From: Peptococcaceae bacterium 1109
GTDB lineage: Bacteria; Bacillota; Limnochordia; Darwinibacteriales; Darwinibacteriaceae
Direction: 5' to 3'
Length of the DNA stretch: 64,000 nucleotides
Assembly: GCA_001028815.1 (NCBI GenBank)
Contig: LDJB01000004.1
Span: forward strand, 77,733-141,732
Shown here: positions 17,163-26,562 of the stretch, in pieces
Position numbering within the stretch: the stretch's first letter is position 1
How the letters are laid out: each line of letters begins with the position of its first letter
Notes under the pieces: generated by a model
Seen by the model: the letters and a program-made list of their open reading frames with translations, nothing else
The model's database searches: none
What the model was told of the DNA's origin: nothing
Position numbers and translations under genes: made by a program

Positions 17163-18434
17163 CTAGAGGTTATAAAGCTCCTTGGGATTGTGGTATAAGA
17201 GATGTTCTCCAATCTTGACCGCCTGCTCCACTCCAAAGACTCCCAGCTTGACCTTCTCCGCAAGCACCCTGCTGATATTCTCCCTGGCCAGCACCAAGTG
17301 TCCGTAAACCCCATCCACAAACCCGTAGTCACCGCCAAAGCCCATGATTTTATTGAAGGGCACCCCGTCCAAAAAGTCCGCGAGAGCAGCGGTAACCGCA
17401 GCAGGAGAGATAATGTGGGCCCAGCACATGTCAATGAAGACATTGGGGAACATCTTAGCCAGTGCAGCCGCCTCCCCAGAATAGGGATAGCTGATGTGGA
17501 ACAAATCGAACTTCACATTGGGGTAGGCCAAGAAGAGATTATTGAGGAGCCGGGGGCGGCCGTTGGCCAGCATATTGCCACTACCTTCTAGGATGCCTGT
17601 ATGCACCTGCATGACTAGGCCCCTGGCATCCGCCTCCTCCAACAGGTAATGCATGAGGAAGTCTTGCACTGGCTTGGGCAGGAAGATGGGATCGCCTCCC
17701 GTTTCCAGGGCCCATCGCCACTGCACCAGGGTATCAGCAAACAGGGCCCTGGCCTCAGCGTACTCTACTTCTTCATAATAGAGGGTTCTTTCATAGGCCA
17801 TTGCGTTTTTCAAGGCCACCACACCTCGGCCCAGGTTCTCCTCGAGAGCACCGGCAAAGGCCTCCAGCCAATCATCGATGCCATTTACAGTGATACCGCC
17901 GGCCTCCACCCTTCTTAGTTTATCCTGGGCCGCGACAATAAAGGGGGTAGGCTGCCAGGCGTAGCGGAACAGTTCCCGGTCGTAGGGCTCATGGCTGGCC
18001 CAAGAGTCCAAAATGCTGACCTCGATGTTGCACAAGTCTTGCAGGACAAACCGCATGTGCCCGTCGGTGGGCCTGGCCTTGTACAGCTGCCCCAACTGCA
18101 AGATGGTATCCTTGCGAATGCCGTCTATGCCGTAGATCCCCTGCACCGCGATGTCCAAGGCCCGGCCATAGCCGGTGTAGCGGCAGAACTCCCAATAGGG
18201 CGCAATCATTTCCCACCGTTCTTCCAGGGGAACCTCTTTGCTGCGTGCCCTCTCCAAGTCTGCTGCACTGAGGCCGGCAGATCGCAGATCGCTGCTCATG
18301 TAATGGATGAGGTAATCCGCAAGAATGTCTGATTCACAAGCATCAACCCGATCGTGATGAGGCAGATGCTCGTGGGTGTCGATCACTGGGATCGCCTTAA
18401 TCTGTTCATGGATGGCTTGAAAAAGCGCTTCCAT
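17163..18434 (-). CDS. Amidohydrolase family metal-dependent hydrolase
   Basis: The product is 423 residues and a TIM-barrel hydrolase. The first strand has the HxH metal motif in VIDTHEHLPHHDR (residues 17-29). Other likely ligands are the His in LVMQVHTGI near 272, the His in FDLFHISYPYSG near 307 and the Asp in MGFGGDYGFVDG near 378. The pattern is that of the amidohydrolase-related/uronate-isomerase-like group; members act as hydrolases, decarboxylases or lyases, and the substrate here is not evident. GAGGG lies five bases before the ATG. It follows pepF by 10 bases on the same strand, so the two probably share a transcript. Confidence 0.82.
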   Translation of the reverse strand: MEALFQAIHEQIKAIPVIDTHEHLPHHDRVDACESDILADYLIHYMSSDLRSAGLSAADLERARSKEVPLEERWEMIAPYWEFCRYTGYGRALDIAVQGIYGIDGIRKDTILQLGQLYKARPTDGHMRFVLQDLCNIEVSILDSWASHEPYDRELFRYAWQPTPFIVAAQDKLRRVEAGGITVNGIDDWLEAFAGALEENLGRGVVALKNAMAYERTLYYEEVEYAEARALFADTLVQWRWALETGGDPIFLPKPVQDFLMHYLLEEADARGLVMQVHTGILEGSGNMLANGRPRLLNNLFLAYPNVKFDLFHISYPYSGEAAALAKMFPNVFIDMCWAHIISPAAVTAALADFLDGVPFNKIMGFGGDYGFVDGVYGHLVLARENISRVLAEKVKLGVFGVEQAVKIGEHLLYHNPKELYNL

Positions 18435-18444
18435 TTAATCCCTC

Positions 18445-20232
18445 TCACCTTTCCTCCAGTAGGTCCAAAAACTTCTCCACATCGGCTAAGCTGGTCTGGA
18501 CCGCCCGCTCCCAGAAGTCCTGCTTGGTCAGGTCTTCCCCTAAATGGGTGCGAGCCAGTTCTTCTACTGTCATTCGCCCTGTATCCTGCAAGAACCCTCT
18601 GTAAGCATGAGCGAAGCTAGGCCCTTCCTGGAGGGCTCGGCCGTAAATCCCCTGGCTCAAGAGATAGCCAAAGGTGTATGGGAAGTTGTAGAACGGTACT
18701 CCAGTAATGTAGAAATGCAGTTTAGAAGCCCAGAAATGGGGGTGGTACGATTTTAACCCATCGGCATAGGCTTCCCGCTGTGCCTCTTCCATCAGCTGGT
18801 TGAGCTCTGCCGCACTGACCAGCCCCTTCTTTCTCCGTTCGTAAAAGCGGGTTTCAAAGAGGAAGCGGGCATAGATATTCATGAACATAGCTGCAGCCTG
18901 GCCGATTTTGTTGTCCAGCAAGGCGAGGCGCTCGTCCTTCGATTGGGCCGTTCTAATAGCTGCATCGGCTACTACCAACTCCGCAAAGGTGGATGCGGTC
19001 TCTGCAACCCCCATGGCATAGCGCTGGTTCAAGGGCGGCATATCCTTGAGGACACTGCCGTGATACGCGTGGCCTAGCTCATGGGCGAGGGTGAAGACGT
19101 TGTCTGCAGTTCCGCTAAAGGTCATGAACACCCTGGATGCCTTAGACTTGGGGAAAGTGGTGCAGAAAGCACCAGGGCGCTTGCCTGGACGGTCCTCAGC
19201 CTCAATCCAGCGCTCTCGAAAGGCCTTAGCAGCAAGCTCTGCCATATCTTGGCTGAACTTGCCGAACTGCTCCAAGACAAACTGGGCCCCTTCTTCGTAG
19301 GTATATGTTTTCTGGGTCTCGCCAACAGGGGCGCTCACATCAAACCAGTCCAGGCCATCCAGGCCCAGAAGTCCTGCCTTTGCCTGGAAATAATCCAACA
19401 GGCGGGCCCGGCCCCCTTCCACCGCTGCCCACATAGCATCCAGTGTCTCCCGGGACATACGGTTAATCATCAAGGGTTCCTCAAGCACCGAATCCCAACC
19501 CCGGGCCTTGTACAAGCTGAGGCGGAATCCAGCGAGGTGATTTAGGGCCGCGGCACACAGCTCCCCCGCCTCGCCCCATGCAGCCTCGAACTTGGCAAAC
19601 GCCTGCTGCCGCAAGGCACGATCAGGGCTGGCAAAAAGATTGGCAACCTGCCCCACAGACATCTCCTGAACTTGCCCTTCCCGCTCGATGGAGATGCTCA
19701 TCCGCCCAACGATTTTCGTGTTGTACAGTTCTCCCCAGGCATGATAGCCATCCACCGCCAACGCGCTGGCCAAAGCCTCCTGGCTTGCAGGGAGCCGCCG
19801 CCGGGCCTGAGTGCGCATTTCGTTTAGGGAAAAGGCCACTGGGCTCAGGCTAGGATGGGCGAGGACCGCCTCCCACTCCTCGTCGCTGAGCTGGAGCATT
19901 TGCTCCTCAATGCTGCTGCCGATGGAGCTCATCTCCGCGCGGATGCTCTGCACCTCTGCGCCGAGTTTCTGCGCTTCCAGATCTTTCACATTTTGAGCAG
20001 TTAGGCAGCTGATAAACGCAGAGGCCTGCCTCAGCTGTGCACCAACCTCTTGGAGGAGGTTCACCAAGCCCACCCACGACTCACTGCATGATTTTCCGCG
20101 ATTCTCAAAAACTGCATCCCTTAGTCTAGCTAGGTTTTCGTTCAGGTCCCGCAAGTATGAGCGGAAATCCGGGGAAGAACTCCCACCAGAAAAAAGGGTT
20201 TCTAGTTCCCAAGTAGAAGTATATTGTTTCAT
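18445..20232 (-). CDS. pepF: M3 family oligoendopeptidase F
   Basis: This 595-residue cytoplasmic zinc endopeptidase degrades short peptides. The catalytic motif HELGHAYHG lies near residue 386, with the third ligand in GVAETASTFAELVVAD near residue 412. The N-terminal helical half and ARFLFETRFYERRKKG are typical of the PepF clade, and length matches (about 600). GGGAGG lies 7 bases before the ATG at 20232. It leads an operon with the amidohydrolase and is divergent from the oligopeptide ABC importer at 20531, which would supply its substrates. Confidence 0.93.
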   Translation of the reverse strand: MKQYTSTWELETLFSGGSSSPDFRSYLRDLNENLARLRDAVFENRGKSCSESWVGLVNLLQEVGAQLRQASAFISCLTAQNVKDLEAQKLGAEVQSIRAEMSSIGSSIEEQMLQLSDEEWEAVLAHPSLSPVAFSLNEMRTQARRRLPASQEALASALAVDGYHAWGELYNTKIVGRMSISIEREGQVQEMSVGQVANLFASPDRALRQQAFAKFEAAWGEAGELCAAALNHLAGFRLSLYKARGWDSVLEEPLMINRMSRETLDAMWAAVEGGRARLLDYFQAKAGLLGLDGLDWFDVSAPVGETQKTYTYEEGAQFVLEQFGKFSQDMAELAAKAFRERWIEAEDRPGKRPGAFCTTFPKSKASRVFMTFSGTADNVFTLAHELGHAYHGSVLKDMPPLNQRYAMGVAETASTFAELVVADAAIRTAQSKDERLALLDNKIGQAAAMFMNIYARFLFETRFYERRKKGLVSAAELNQLMEEAQREAYADGLKSYHPHFWASKLHFYITGVPFYNFPYTFGYLLSQGIYGRALQEGPSFAHAYRGFLQDTGRMTVEELARTHLGEDLTKQDFWERAVQTSLADVEKFLDLLEER

Positions 20233-20530
20233 ATAACGGCCTCCCTAAAATTCCAGTTTTTCTGAGGTTCCAGGGATACACTGGGAATTCCTGCTTTGCT
20301 TTAACCAGATCTTGCCCAACATTTTCCCCAGAGTTTGTGCGTTTTTTTCAAATCCAGGCAGGCTAAAGAAGGGAATTCGTAGGCGGGGTCGAAATAGTCA
20401 TATCAAGTTCGTACTGCTTATCATTGGGAAGTTCCATACAGGGAACGCCTAGGAGGTGGTTGTACCGTAGCTCTAAGCGCTGGGTATGTGTGGTTGTGAG
20501 AAATGACAAAAAAGGAAGGTGACAGTTTTC
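20233..20530. other. Divergent intergenic region between pepF and the peptide importer
   Basis: This 298-base gap contains no convincing gene. A short inverted repeat (GTTCC-6-GGAAC, about 20431-20446) and an isolated AGGAGGTGG at 20451-20459 are visible. The latter could serve a 20-codon frame starting at a TTG at 20460 and ending at the importer's own ribosome binding site, but support is weak. No consensus promoter was found. Confidence 0.4.
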
Positions 20531-22987
20531 ATGAAACGCAAGCTAATCGTTGCTCTCTCACTCTTGCTGGTTTGTGCCTTTTCGGTTGGCGCCTTGGCTG
20601 CCACAGACCGCAAAGGAACCTGGGTAGATGAGGTAATCATCGTTGAAGAAAGCTCAATCAACACCGCAATATCCCGGTTGCAAGCTGGCGATATTGATGT
20701 CTGGGCAAGCACATCTTCTGATGTGACCGCCTTCAACACCGTTGTGAATGACCCCAATTTGGACTACTTCCAGGTGTTCGGTTCCTACACTGAAATCACC
20801 TTTAACCCGGTGGGGCCGTTCTTTAACGATGGCCGCTTCAATCCTCTGCATAACATGAAGATCAGGGAAGCGACCAACATCCTCATTGACCGCGACTACA
20901 TCGCGCAGGAAATCTACGGCGGCTTGGCTGTACCGAAGTACACCTTGCTGAACAGCTCCTTCGCAGATTATGCCCGTGTCGTGGAAAAGGCTCGGGAGCT
21001 TGAACTGAGATATGCTCCTGACTTCGAAGCTGCCAAAGCAACCATCCATGCTGAAATGATCGCCATGGGTGCCGAGCTCGTCAATGGCGTGTGGCACTAT
21101 GAAGGCCAACCCGTCGAGCTGAAGGTTCTTGCCCGCAGCGAGGACGAGCGGAAGGCCTTAGGTGAGTACTTCGCTGAACAGCTTGAAAAGGTCGGCTTCG
21201 CCACCACCGTTGAATACCGGACTGGTGCAGAAGCTTCCCCAATCTGGCTGATGGGCGATCCTTGGGAAGGCCAATGGCATGTTTACACCGGTGGCTGGAG
21301 TGCTCCTGTTGTCTATCGTGACCAAGGGCACATCTTCAACCAGATGTACACTCGCCGGACCATGACCCAACCGCTCTTCCAAGCTCTCGAACCCATTCCT
21401 GAGCTGGATGAACTTTCTGATAAGCTGTATCGGAAAGAGTTCACCACAATGGCAGAGCGCAAGGCACTTTACGAGCGTGCGCTAGAACTCGCATTCCTCG
21501 ATTCGCCACGGATCTTTGTCGTTGACCAAGTATCCTTCCTGCCTCGCCGTGCGGAAATCGCCGTTGCTTCTGACCTGGCAGGTGGCGTATCCGGAACTGG
21601 CCTGTGGCCAAGCACTCTCCGGAGAGGCAACGAAATCGGCGGAACCATCACCTTTGGTTCACAGCAAGTCTTGGTTGAGCCTTGGAACCCTGTAGCTGGC
21701 TCCAACTGGACATTTGACCAGCTGCCAATTAGGGCTACATTCGACCGTGGCTTCATGACCAACCCATTCACCGGTAACTACCATCCGCACCGCATCGAGC
21801 GCATGGAAGTAACCGTTGAAGCAGGCCTGCCAGTTTCCAAGTCTATGGACTGGGTAGATCTCAGCTTTGAAGATGAGATCGTAGTGCCTGGCGACGCTTG
21901 GGCAGAATGGGATCCTGTGGAACAGCGGTTCATCACCGTGGCCGAGAAGTGGCCCGAGGGTATCACTGCTAAGCGCAAGAGCGTAATGTTCTACAGAGAA
22001 GACCTGTATGATACAGTGAAGTGGCATGATGGCAGCAAGTGGCACATCGTAGACGCACTCCTGCCCTTCATCATGAGCTTTGACCAAGGCATGGAAGACA
22101 GCCCGTTCTACGATCCGGCAGCTGCCGCTAGCCTCCAGACTCTGTTGGCAGCCTTCAGAGGCCTGAAGATTCTCTCCATCGATCCATTCATCTACGAGTA
22201 CTACACAGAATCGTGGTCACTGGATGCGGAGCAGAACCTCAGCGACATCTTCGCTGTAATGTACAACTATGGTAAGGCACCATGGCATACACTGTCCATC
22301 GGCTTGCTGGCCGAACTCAACGGTGAGCTGGCATTCTCCGCCTCCAAGGCTAACACCCTGGACGCTGAGTGGCTTGGCTATCAGTCCGGCCCAAGCTTGC
22401 CTATCCTGGACAAGTGGCTTGACTACGCTATCGAGAACAACTACATTCCTTACGCCGACTTCCTCAAGGATTACATCACCGAGGAAGAGATCGCCGCTCG
22501 CTACGCAAATGCGAAGAAGTGGTATCAAGAGAAGGGACACTTCTGGATCGGCGACGGCCCAATGTATCTCGAGCGGGCATACCCAGTGGAGAAGATGGTC
22601 CACCTCAAGCGGTTTGAGGACTACTCGGAGCCTGCAGACAAGTGGTCCATGTTCGATGAGCCACGGGTAGCCGAAGTTGAAGTCAATGGTCCTTCACGGG
22701 TCCGTGCCGGTGCCGAGGCAGTCTTTGAAGTAGCAATCTCCTTCAAGGGCGAACCATACGCTATCGAGCACATCCAAGAAGTAAAGTTCCTCGTGCTTGA
22801 CGCAGCTGGTAATGTTGCATTGAGCGGCGTTGGTGAAGGCGTTGTGGATGGTCTGTTCCAGGTCGTGCTCACTCCTGAGCAAACAGCTAGCTTGCCTGTG
22901 GGTTCCAACACCCTGGATGTGATTGTCCTTCCAACCCTGGTCGGAGGCGCAACATTCGGTTCGCACACCTTCGTGACACTGCCATAA
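20531..22987 (+). CDS. Family 5 (peptide-type) ABC substrate-binding protein, apparently circularly permuted
   Basis: The product is 818 residues, far above the usual 530-600. Residues 1-27 are a signal peptide (ends ALA). The mature protein opens with the part normally in the middle of the family: WVDEVIIVEES, a LQAGDIDVWA motif near 58, and REATNILIDRDYIAQEIYGG near 117. The sequence that normally opens the family comes later: GGTITFGSQQ near 378, then NP, and VKWHDGSKW near 500; GDGPMYLERAYPVEKMVHLKR near 680 matches the end of the first lobe. A C-terminal Ig-like domain of about 95 residues follows. There is no lipobox. Codon use is more uniform than in its neighbours, as expected for an abundant protein. 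GGAAGGTGA precedes the ATG. Confidence 0.9.
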   Translation: MKRKLIVALSLLLVCAFSVGALAATDRKGTWVDEVIIVEESSINTAISRLQAGDIDVWASTSSDVTAFNTVVNDPNLDYFQVFGSYTEITFNPVGPFFNDGRFNPLHNMKIREATNILIDRDYIAQEIYGGLAVPKYTLLNSSFADYARVVEKARELELRYAPDFEAAKATIHAEMIAMGAELVNGVWHYEGQPVELKVLARSEDERKALGEYFAEQLEKVGFATTVEYRTGAEASPIWLMGDPWEGQWHVYTGGWSAPVVYRDQGHIFNQMYTRRTMTQPLFQALEPIPELDELSDKLYRKEFTTMAERKALYERALELAFLDSPRIFVVDQVSFLPRRAEIAVASDLAGGVSGTGLWPSTLRRGNEIGGTITFGSQQVLVEPWNPVAGSNWTFDQLPIRATFDRGFMTNPFTGNYHPHRIERMEVTVEAGLPVSKSMDWVDLSFEDEIVVPGDAWAEWDPVEQRFITVAEKWPEGITAKRKSVMFYREDLYDTVKWHDGSKWHIVDALLPFIMSFDQGMEDSPFYDPAAAASLQTLLAAFRGLKILSIDPFIYEYYTESWSLDAEQNLSDIFAVMYNYGKAPWHTLSIGLLAELNGELAFSASKANTLDAEWLGYQSGPSLPILDKWLDYAIENNYIPYADFLKDYITEEEIAARYANAKKWYQEKGHFWIGDGPMYLERAYPVEKMVHLKRFEDYSEPADKWSMFDEPRVAEVEVNGPSRVRAGAEAVFEVAISFKGEPYAIEHIQEVKFLVLDAAGNVALSGVGEGVVDGLFQVVLTPEQTASLPVGSNTLDVIVLPTLVGGATFGSHTFVTLP

Positions 22988-23023
22988 CTGCTGCAGCATA
23001 CCGTAAGCTAAAAGCAACGGATG

Positions 23024-23050
23024 CGGAGGGCGTGGAGTCCACGCCCTCCG
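23024..23050 (+). terminator. Strong hairpin between binding-protein gene and permease genes
   Basis: CGGAGGGCGTGG, three bases and CCACGCCCTCCG form a perfect 12-bp stem; a moderately T-rich stretch follows. Position after the binding-protein gene suggests partial termination or protection of its mRNA, giving more binding protein than permease. Confidence 0.65.
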
Positions 23051-23096
23051 TTCGCCGTTCTTTGTTTGTTACAGGTCCATATTGGGAGGGGTAGTT

Positions 23097-24230
23097 GTGT
23101 CGAAAATTGAAACAACCGCTGATCGTGCCGTTCCTGCGAGGAGATCCGCGTCAGGGACTTTTGCGCGAATTGCCCGCTATACGCTGGTGCGGGGGTTGAC
23201 TCTTGTTATCACGGTTATTATTGGTGTCTACCTTGCTATCCTCATCGCTAATGGAGGCGGCTACGTAGACAAGATTCGGGAAGGGCAAATCCGGGAGCAA
23301 ATCAGTCTTTCCATTGCAGGGAACGAAGCGCTCCGGGATATGACCATGCAGGAACGGCGAGAGTACGAACAGAACTTAGTCGCCATCGAGCTTTCCCGCC
23401 GCGGTCTTGATCAGCCGTTTATGGTTCGGAGTTTCCGCTATCTGTGGAACGGCCTCACCCTTGATTTGGGTTCCGCGGAATATTTGCTCAGCGACAGCGG
23501 GTCTCGCCAAGTACGAAGCATTTTAGGGGAACGCTTAGGCCCCACTCTGCTCTTAATGGCTACCGGTCAATTGCTGCTCTTTTTCACAAGCGTCTTTTTT
23601 GCCCTCTTCTTATCTCGGCGCTACGGCAGTGTTATTGACCGTATTGTCGTGGCAATGGCTCCAACATCTGCAGCCCCAGCATGGTTTTACGGTATTTTTC
23701 TCATCTTGATATTTGCTGGACTCTTAGGCTGGCTGCCTTTCGGAGGCATGGTGGATGCACCGCCACCACCAAGCCCGTGGCTGCGGGCATTGAGTGTCAT
23801 CAAGCACCTTGTGCTCCCTGTAGGTGCGATTGTAATCAGTTCTATCTTCTATACTTCATACTACTGGCGGACTTTTTTCTTGATTTATTCCAGCGAAGAT
23901 TATGTGGATATGGCGAAGGCCAAAGGGCTGCCTTCCGGAGCAATTGAACGGCGTTATGTGCTCAGGCCTACCCTGCCCACCATCGTGACTAGTTTTGCCT
24001 TGACCTTAATCGGCTTGTGGACAGGCGCGATCGTCTTGGAAACTGTCTTTGGCTGGCCAGGAATCGGGCGCTTGACGCAGATGGCCATCAACCTGTTTGA
24101 CACGCCAGTTATCGTAGGGACGGTAGTGATTTACGCCTACCTCCTTGCCCTGACAGTCTTCTTGCTTGACATTGTGTATGCAATTGTCGACCCAAGAGTA
24201 AAACTTGGTGGAGGGGAACGCCGGTCATGA
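23097..24230 (+). CDS. Peptide-type ABC transporter permease (OppB/DppB-like)
   Basis: The product is 377 residues. The first helix (residues about 27-48) is followed by a long external loop of roughly 90 residues (through the segment around EQISLSIAG and MTMQERREYEQNLVAIELSRRG), then the usual five-helix permease core. The coupling motif that contacts the ATPase is DMAKAKGLPSGAIERRYVLRPTLP near residue 275. The start was set at GTG 23097, five bases after GGGAGGGG; the reading frame also has a TTG at 23082. The stop overlaps the next start (ATGA). It would form the importer pore with the next gene. Confidence 0.92.
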   Translation: MSKIETTADRAVPARRSASGTFARIARYTLVRGLTLVITVIIGVYLAILIANGGGYVDKIREGQIREQISLSIAGNEALRDMTMQERREYEQNLVAIELSRRGLDQPFMVRSFRYLWNGLTLDLGSAEYLLSDSGSRQVRSILGERLGPTLLLMATGQLLLFFTSVFFALFLSRRYGSVIDRIVVAMAPTSAAPAWFYGIFLILIFAGLLGWLPFGGMVDAPPPPSPWLRALSVIKHLVLPVGAIVISSIFYTSYYWRTFFLIYSSEDYVDMAKAKGLPSGAIERRYVLRPTLPTIVTSFALTLIGLWTGAIVLETVFGWPGIGRLTQMAINLFDTPVIVGTVVIYAYLLALTVFLLDIVYAIVDPRVKLGGGERRS

Positions 24231-25567
24231 CAAGACTTGCTAATCTTTTTCGAGAACTGCGAAGCTATCCCAGCGCTGTAGCTGGTGTATCCGTTATTGT
24301 AATCATGGTAATCATCGCTATCTACGCCATGGTTACCATCCCGTACAGTGAAGCTGTCCGCCTCTGGCGGGGCGGCGACAACGTGTGGCTGGAAACGCCC
24401 CGCAATGCTCGGCCCGCGTGGATCAACAACTTCCGCCGGGAAAAGCTGCCTGAGAGCATCATCATGAAGACCACCGAGGATCCCAGCCTCAAGACCGTTA
24501 TGGATCTAGGCGGTGGACTGGCCACGTCGGACATGTTGTTTGAGTTCGACTACTATTACGATGCATTTCCAAGTGAAATCTCCATGTTCTTTACCGCTCA
24601 GTTCAAGTCAGCCCGCCCTAACGTTTCTATCAAGTGGGTTACGCCAGATGGCCGTGAGATTCGCCTCACAGACCTGACTGTGCGCCAGAGCGAATCGTAC
24701 CGGATTTCCCAGGACAGTGCGGTCTCCCGCCGCTTGGGCGGCGTTCTCCCCGAAAAGGGGCTGTTTGCTGACCCCAATGACCCGAGCAAGGTGAACAAGG
24801 GTACCTATCAGGTTGTTGTGGAAGGACTCGTTTTTGAGGAAGGCTCAACCCTTGACGGATCACTCATCGTCTACGGGCAAGTCCACGGCCTCGCCGGTAC
24901 TGACCACAGGCGTCGGGACATCATGGTTGCTCTCCTGTGGGGGACACCCGTGGCCTTGGCCTTCGGCCTCTTGGCAGCAGTGGGGTCGTCGTTGACCACC
25001 ATGACTCTGGCTGCTGCAGCAGTATGGTTTGGCGGCTGGATAGACTACGCTATCCGCCGGATCAATGAAATCGTAATGATCTTACCGCTCCTCCCCATTT
25101 TGATTATGGTGGGCCTGTTCTACTCGCGAAGCATATGGGCCATCTTGGGAGTGGTAATCCTGCTGAGTATTTTCGGGTCAGGCATTTTGACCTACCGTTC
25201 AATGTTCCTCCAGGTGAAACAATCAGGGTATATCGAAGCGGCTCGGGCCTACGGCGCCAGCAATGCACGGATTATCTTCCGCTACATGGTGCCAAAAGTC
25301 ATTCCTGTTTTGATTCCCCAGTTTGTGGCACAGGTCCCCAACTACGTTTTTCTTGAAGCCACTTTGGCGGTCCTGGGGCTTGGCGACCCAGTCCTTCCCA
25401 CCTGGGGCAAACTCTTGAACGATGCTTATACCAGCGGCGCTCTGTTTAACGGCCACTATTATTGGGTTTTAGAACCAGCATTCCTGTTGGTAGTCACCGG
25501 CTTAGGCTTTGCCATGCTTGGCTTTGCCCTTGACCGAATCTTCAACCCACGTCTGAGGGGGTTATAG
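24227..25567 (+). CDS. Peptide-type ABC transporter permease (OppC/DppC-like) with large external insert
   Basis: The product is 446 residues, about 150 more than typical OppC. Helix 1 (residues 18-38) is followed by an insert of about 180 residues (to about 220) that looks like a soluble beta-rich domain, ending at GLAGTDHRRRDIMVALLWG, which corresponds to the family motif HxLGTDxxGRD. The five-helix core follows, with the ATPase-contacting EAARAYGASNARIIFRYMVPKVIP near residue 345. The insert probably faces outside and may contact the unusual binding protein encoded upstream. Translation is coupled to the preceding gene through the ATGA overlap. Confidence 0.92.
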   Translation: MTRLANLFRELRSYPSAVAGVSVIVIMVIIAIYAMVTIPYSEAVRLWRGGDNVWLETPRNARPAWINNFRREKLPESIIMKTTEDPSLKTVMDLGGGLATSDMLFEFDYYYDAFPSEISMFFTAQFKSARPNVSIKWVTPDGREIRLTDLTVRQSESYRISQDSAVSRRLGGVLPEKGLFADPNDPSKVNKGTYQVVVEGLVFEEGSTLDGSLIVYGQVHGLAGTDHRRRDIMVALLWGTPVALAFGLLAAVGSSLTTMTLAAAAVWFGGWIDYAIRRINEIVMILPLLPILIMVGLFYSRSIWAILGVVILLSIFGSGILTYRSMFLQVKQSGYIEAARAYGASNARIIFRYMVPKVIPVLIPQFVAQVPNYVFLEATLAVLGLGDPVLPTWGKLLNDAYTSGALFNGHYYWVLEPAFLLVVTGLGFAMLGFALDRIFNPRLRGL

Positions 25568-25572
25568 ATAGC

Positions 25573-26562
25573 ATGAAAAGCGATATTATACTAGATGTCC
25601 GCGACCTAAAGCTGCACTTCCGAACCAGAAAAGGTCCTGTCCAAGCAGTGGATGGCGTCACGTTCCAGCTGAAGCGTGGCCAGACCCTGGCGGTTGTAGG
25701 TGAGTCAGGCTGCGGCAAGACCTCTTTGGTAAAGGCTATTCTCCGCCTTCTACCGCGCAACATTGAAACATTCACCGGAGAAGTCTTTTTCAACGGTGTT
25801 GATGTAATGAAGTACAACGATGAGCGCTTCCGGAAAGAGATTCGGTGGACAAAGATGGCCATGGTGCCTCAAGCGTCCATGAACTCCCTCAACCCGGTCA
25901 TCCGGATTGAGGACCAGATTGCGGAGCCACTCTTCCTCCACGAGCCCGGCATCTCCCGGGAAAAGGCGATGCAGCGGGTTGCAGAAGTGTTCAAGGTGGT
26001 CGGCTTACCTCTGGACTTCCTCCAGCGCTATCCCTTTGAGCTGAGCGGAGGTATGCGCCAGCGTGCAACCATCGCCATGGCACTGGTTACTAACCCTGAA
26101 TTGGTTGTACTGGACGAGCCGTCCTCCGCTTTGGACCTGCTCACCCAGGCTAACCTGATGAACGTCTTGAAAAAGATTAAGCACGAATACGGCACCACCT
26201 TCATCCTCATCACACACGACATTGGCACAGCCAGCGAGCTCGCTGATGAGATCGCAGTGATGTACGCTGGAGAAATGGTGGAGCAGTGCAGTGCAGAATA
26301 CTTCTATACAGATGCAAGGCATCCATACTCACGCAAGCTCATGGCAAGCGTGCCCACTTTGCGGGAGGACAAGGAGCTCCAGTTCATTCCTGGCCAGCCC
26401 CCTTCCCTCATCAACCCACCCACAGGATGCCGGTTTGCAGACAGATGTGAACAGCGCTTTGGGAAGTGCAGTGAGCATCCGCCTGTAACAGAACTAGAGC
26501 ACCGCCAGCAAGTGCAGTGCTGGCTGTACGTTAATGGAAAGGGGGAGGTAAAGCATGCCTAA
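25573..26562 (+). CDS. Peptide-type ABC transporter ATP-binding protein (OppD/DppD-like)
   Basis: This 329-residue ATPase powers the importer. Walker A is GESGCGKTS near residue 43, the ABC signature LSGGMRQRATIAMAL near 158, Walker B LVVLDEPSSALD near 181 and the switch His in LITHD near 216. The C-terminal oligopeptide ATPase extension is present, with the Cys-containing TGCRFADRCEQRFGKC and final VQCWLY, which can hold an Fe-S cluster in some members. It starts six bases after the OppC-like gene and overlaps the next ATPase by eight bases. Confidence 0.93.
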   Translation: MKSDIILDVRDLKLHFRTRKGPVQAVDGVTFQLKRGQTLAVVGESGCGKTSLVKAILRLLPRNIETFTGEVFFNGVDVMKYNDERFRKEIRWTKMAMVPQASMNSLNPVIRIEDQIAEPLFLHEPGISREKAMQRVAEVFKVVGLPLDFLQRYPFELSGGMRQRATIAMALVTNPELVVLDEPSSALDLLTQANLMNVLKKIKHEYGTTFILITHDIGTASELADEIAVMYAGEMVEQCSAEYFYTDARHPYSRKLMASVPTLREDKELQFIPGQPPSLINPPTGCRFADRCEQRFGKCSEHPPVTELEHRQQVQCWLYVNGKGEVKHA

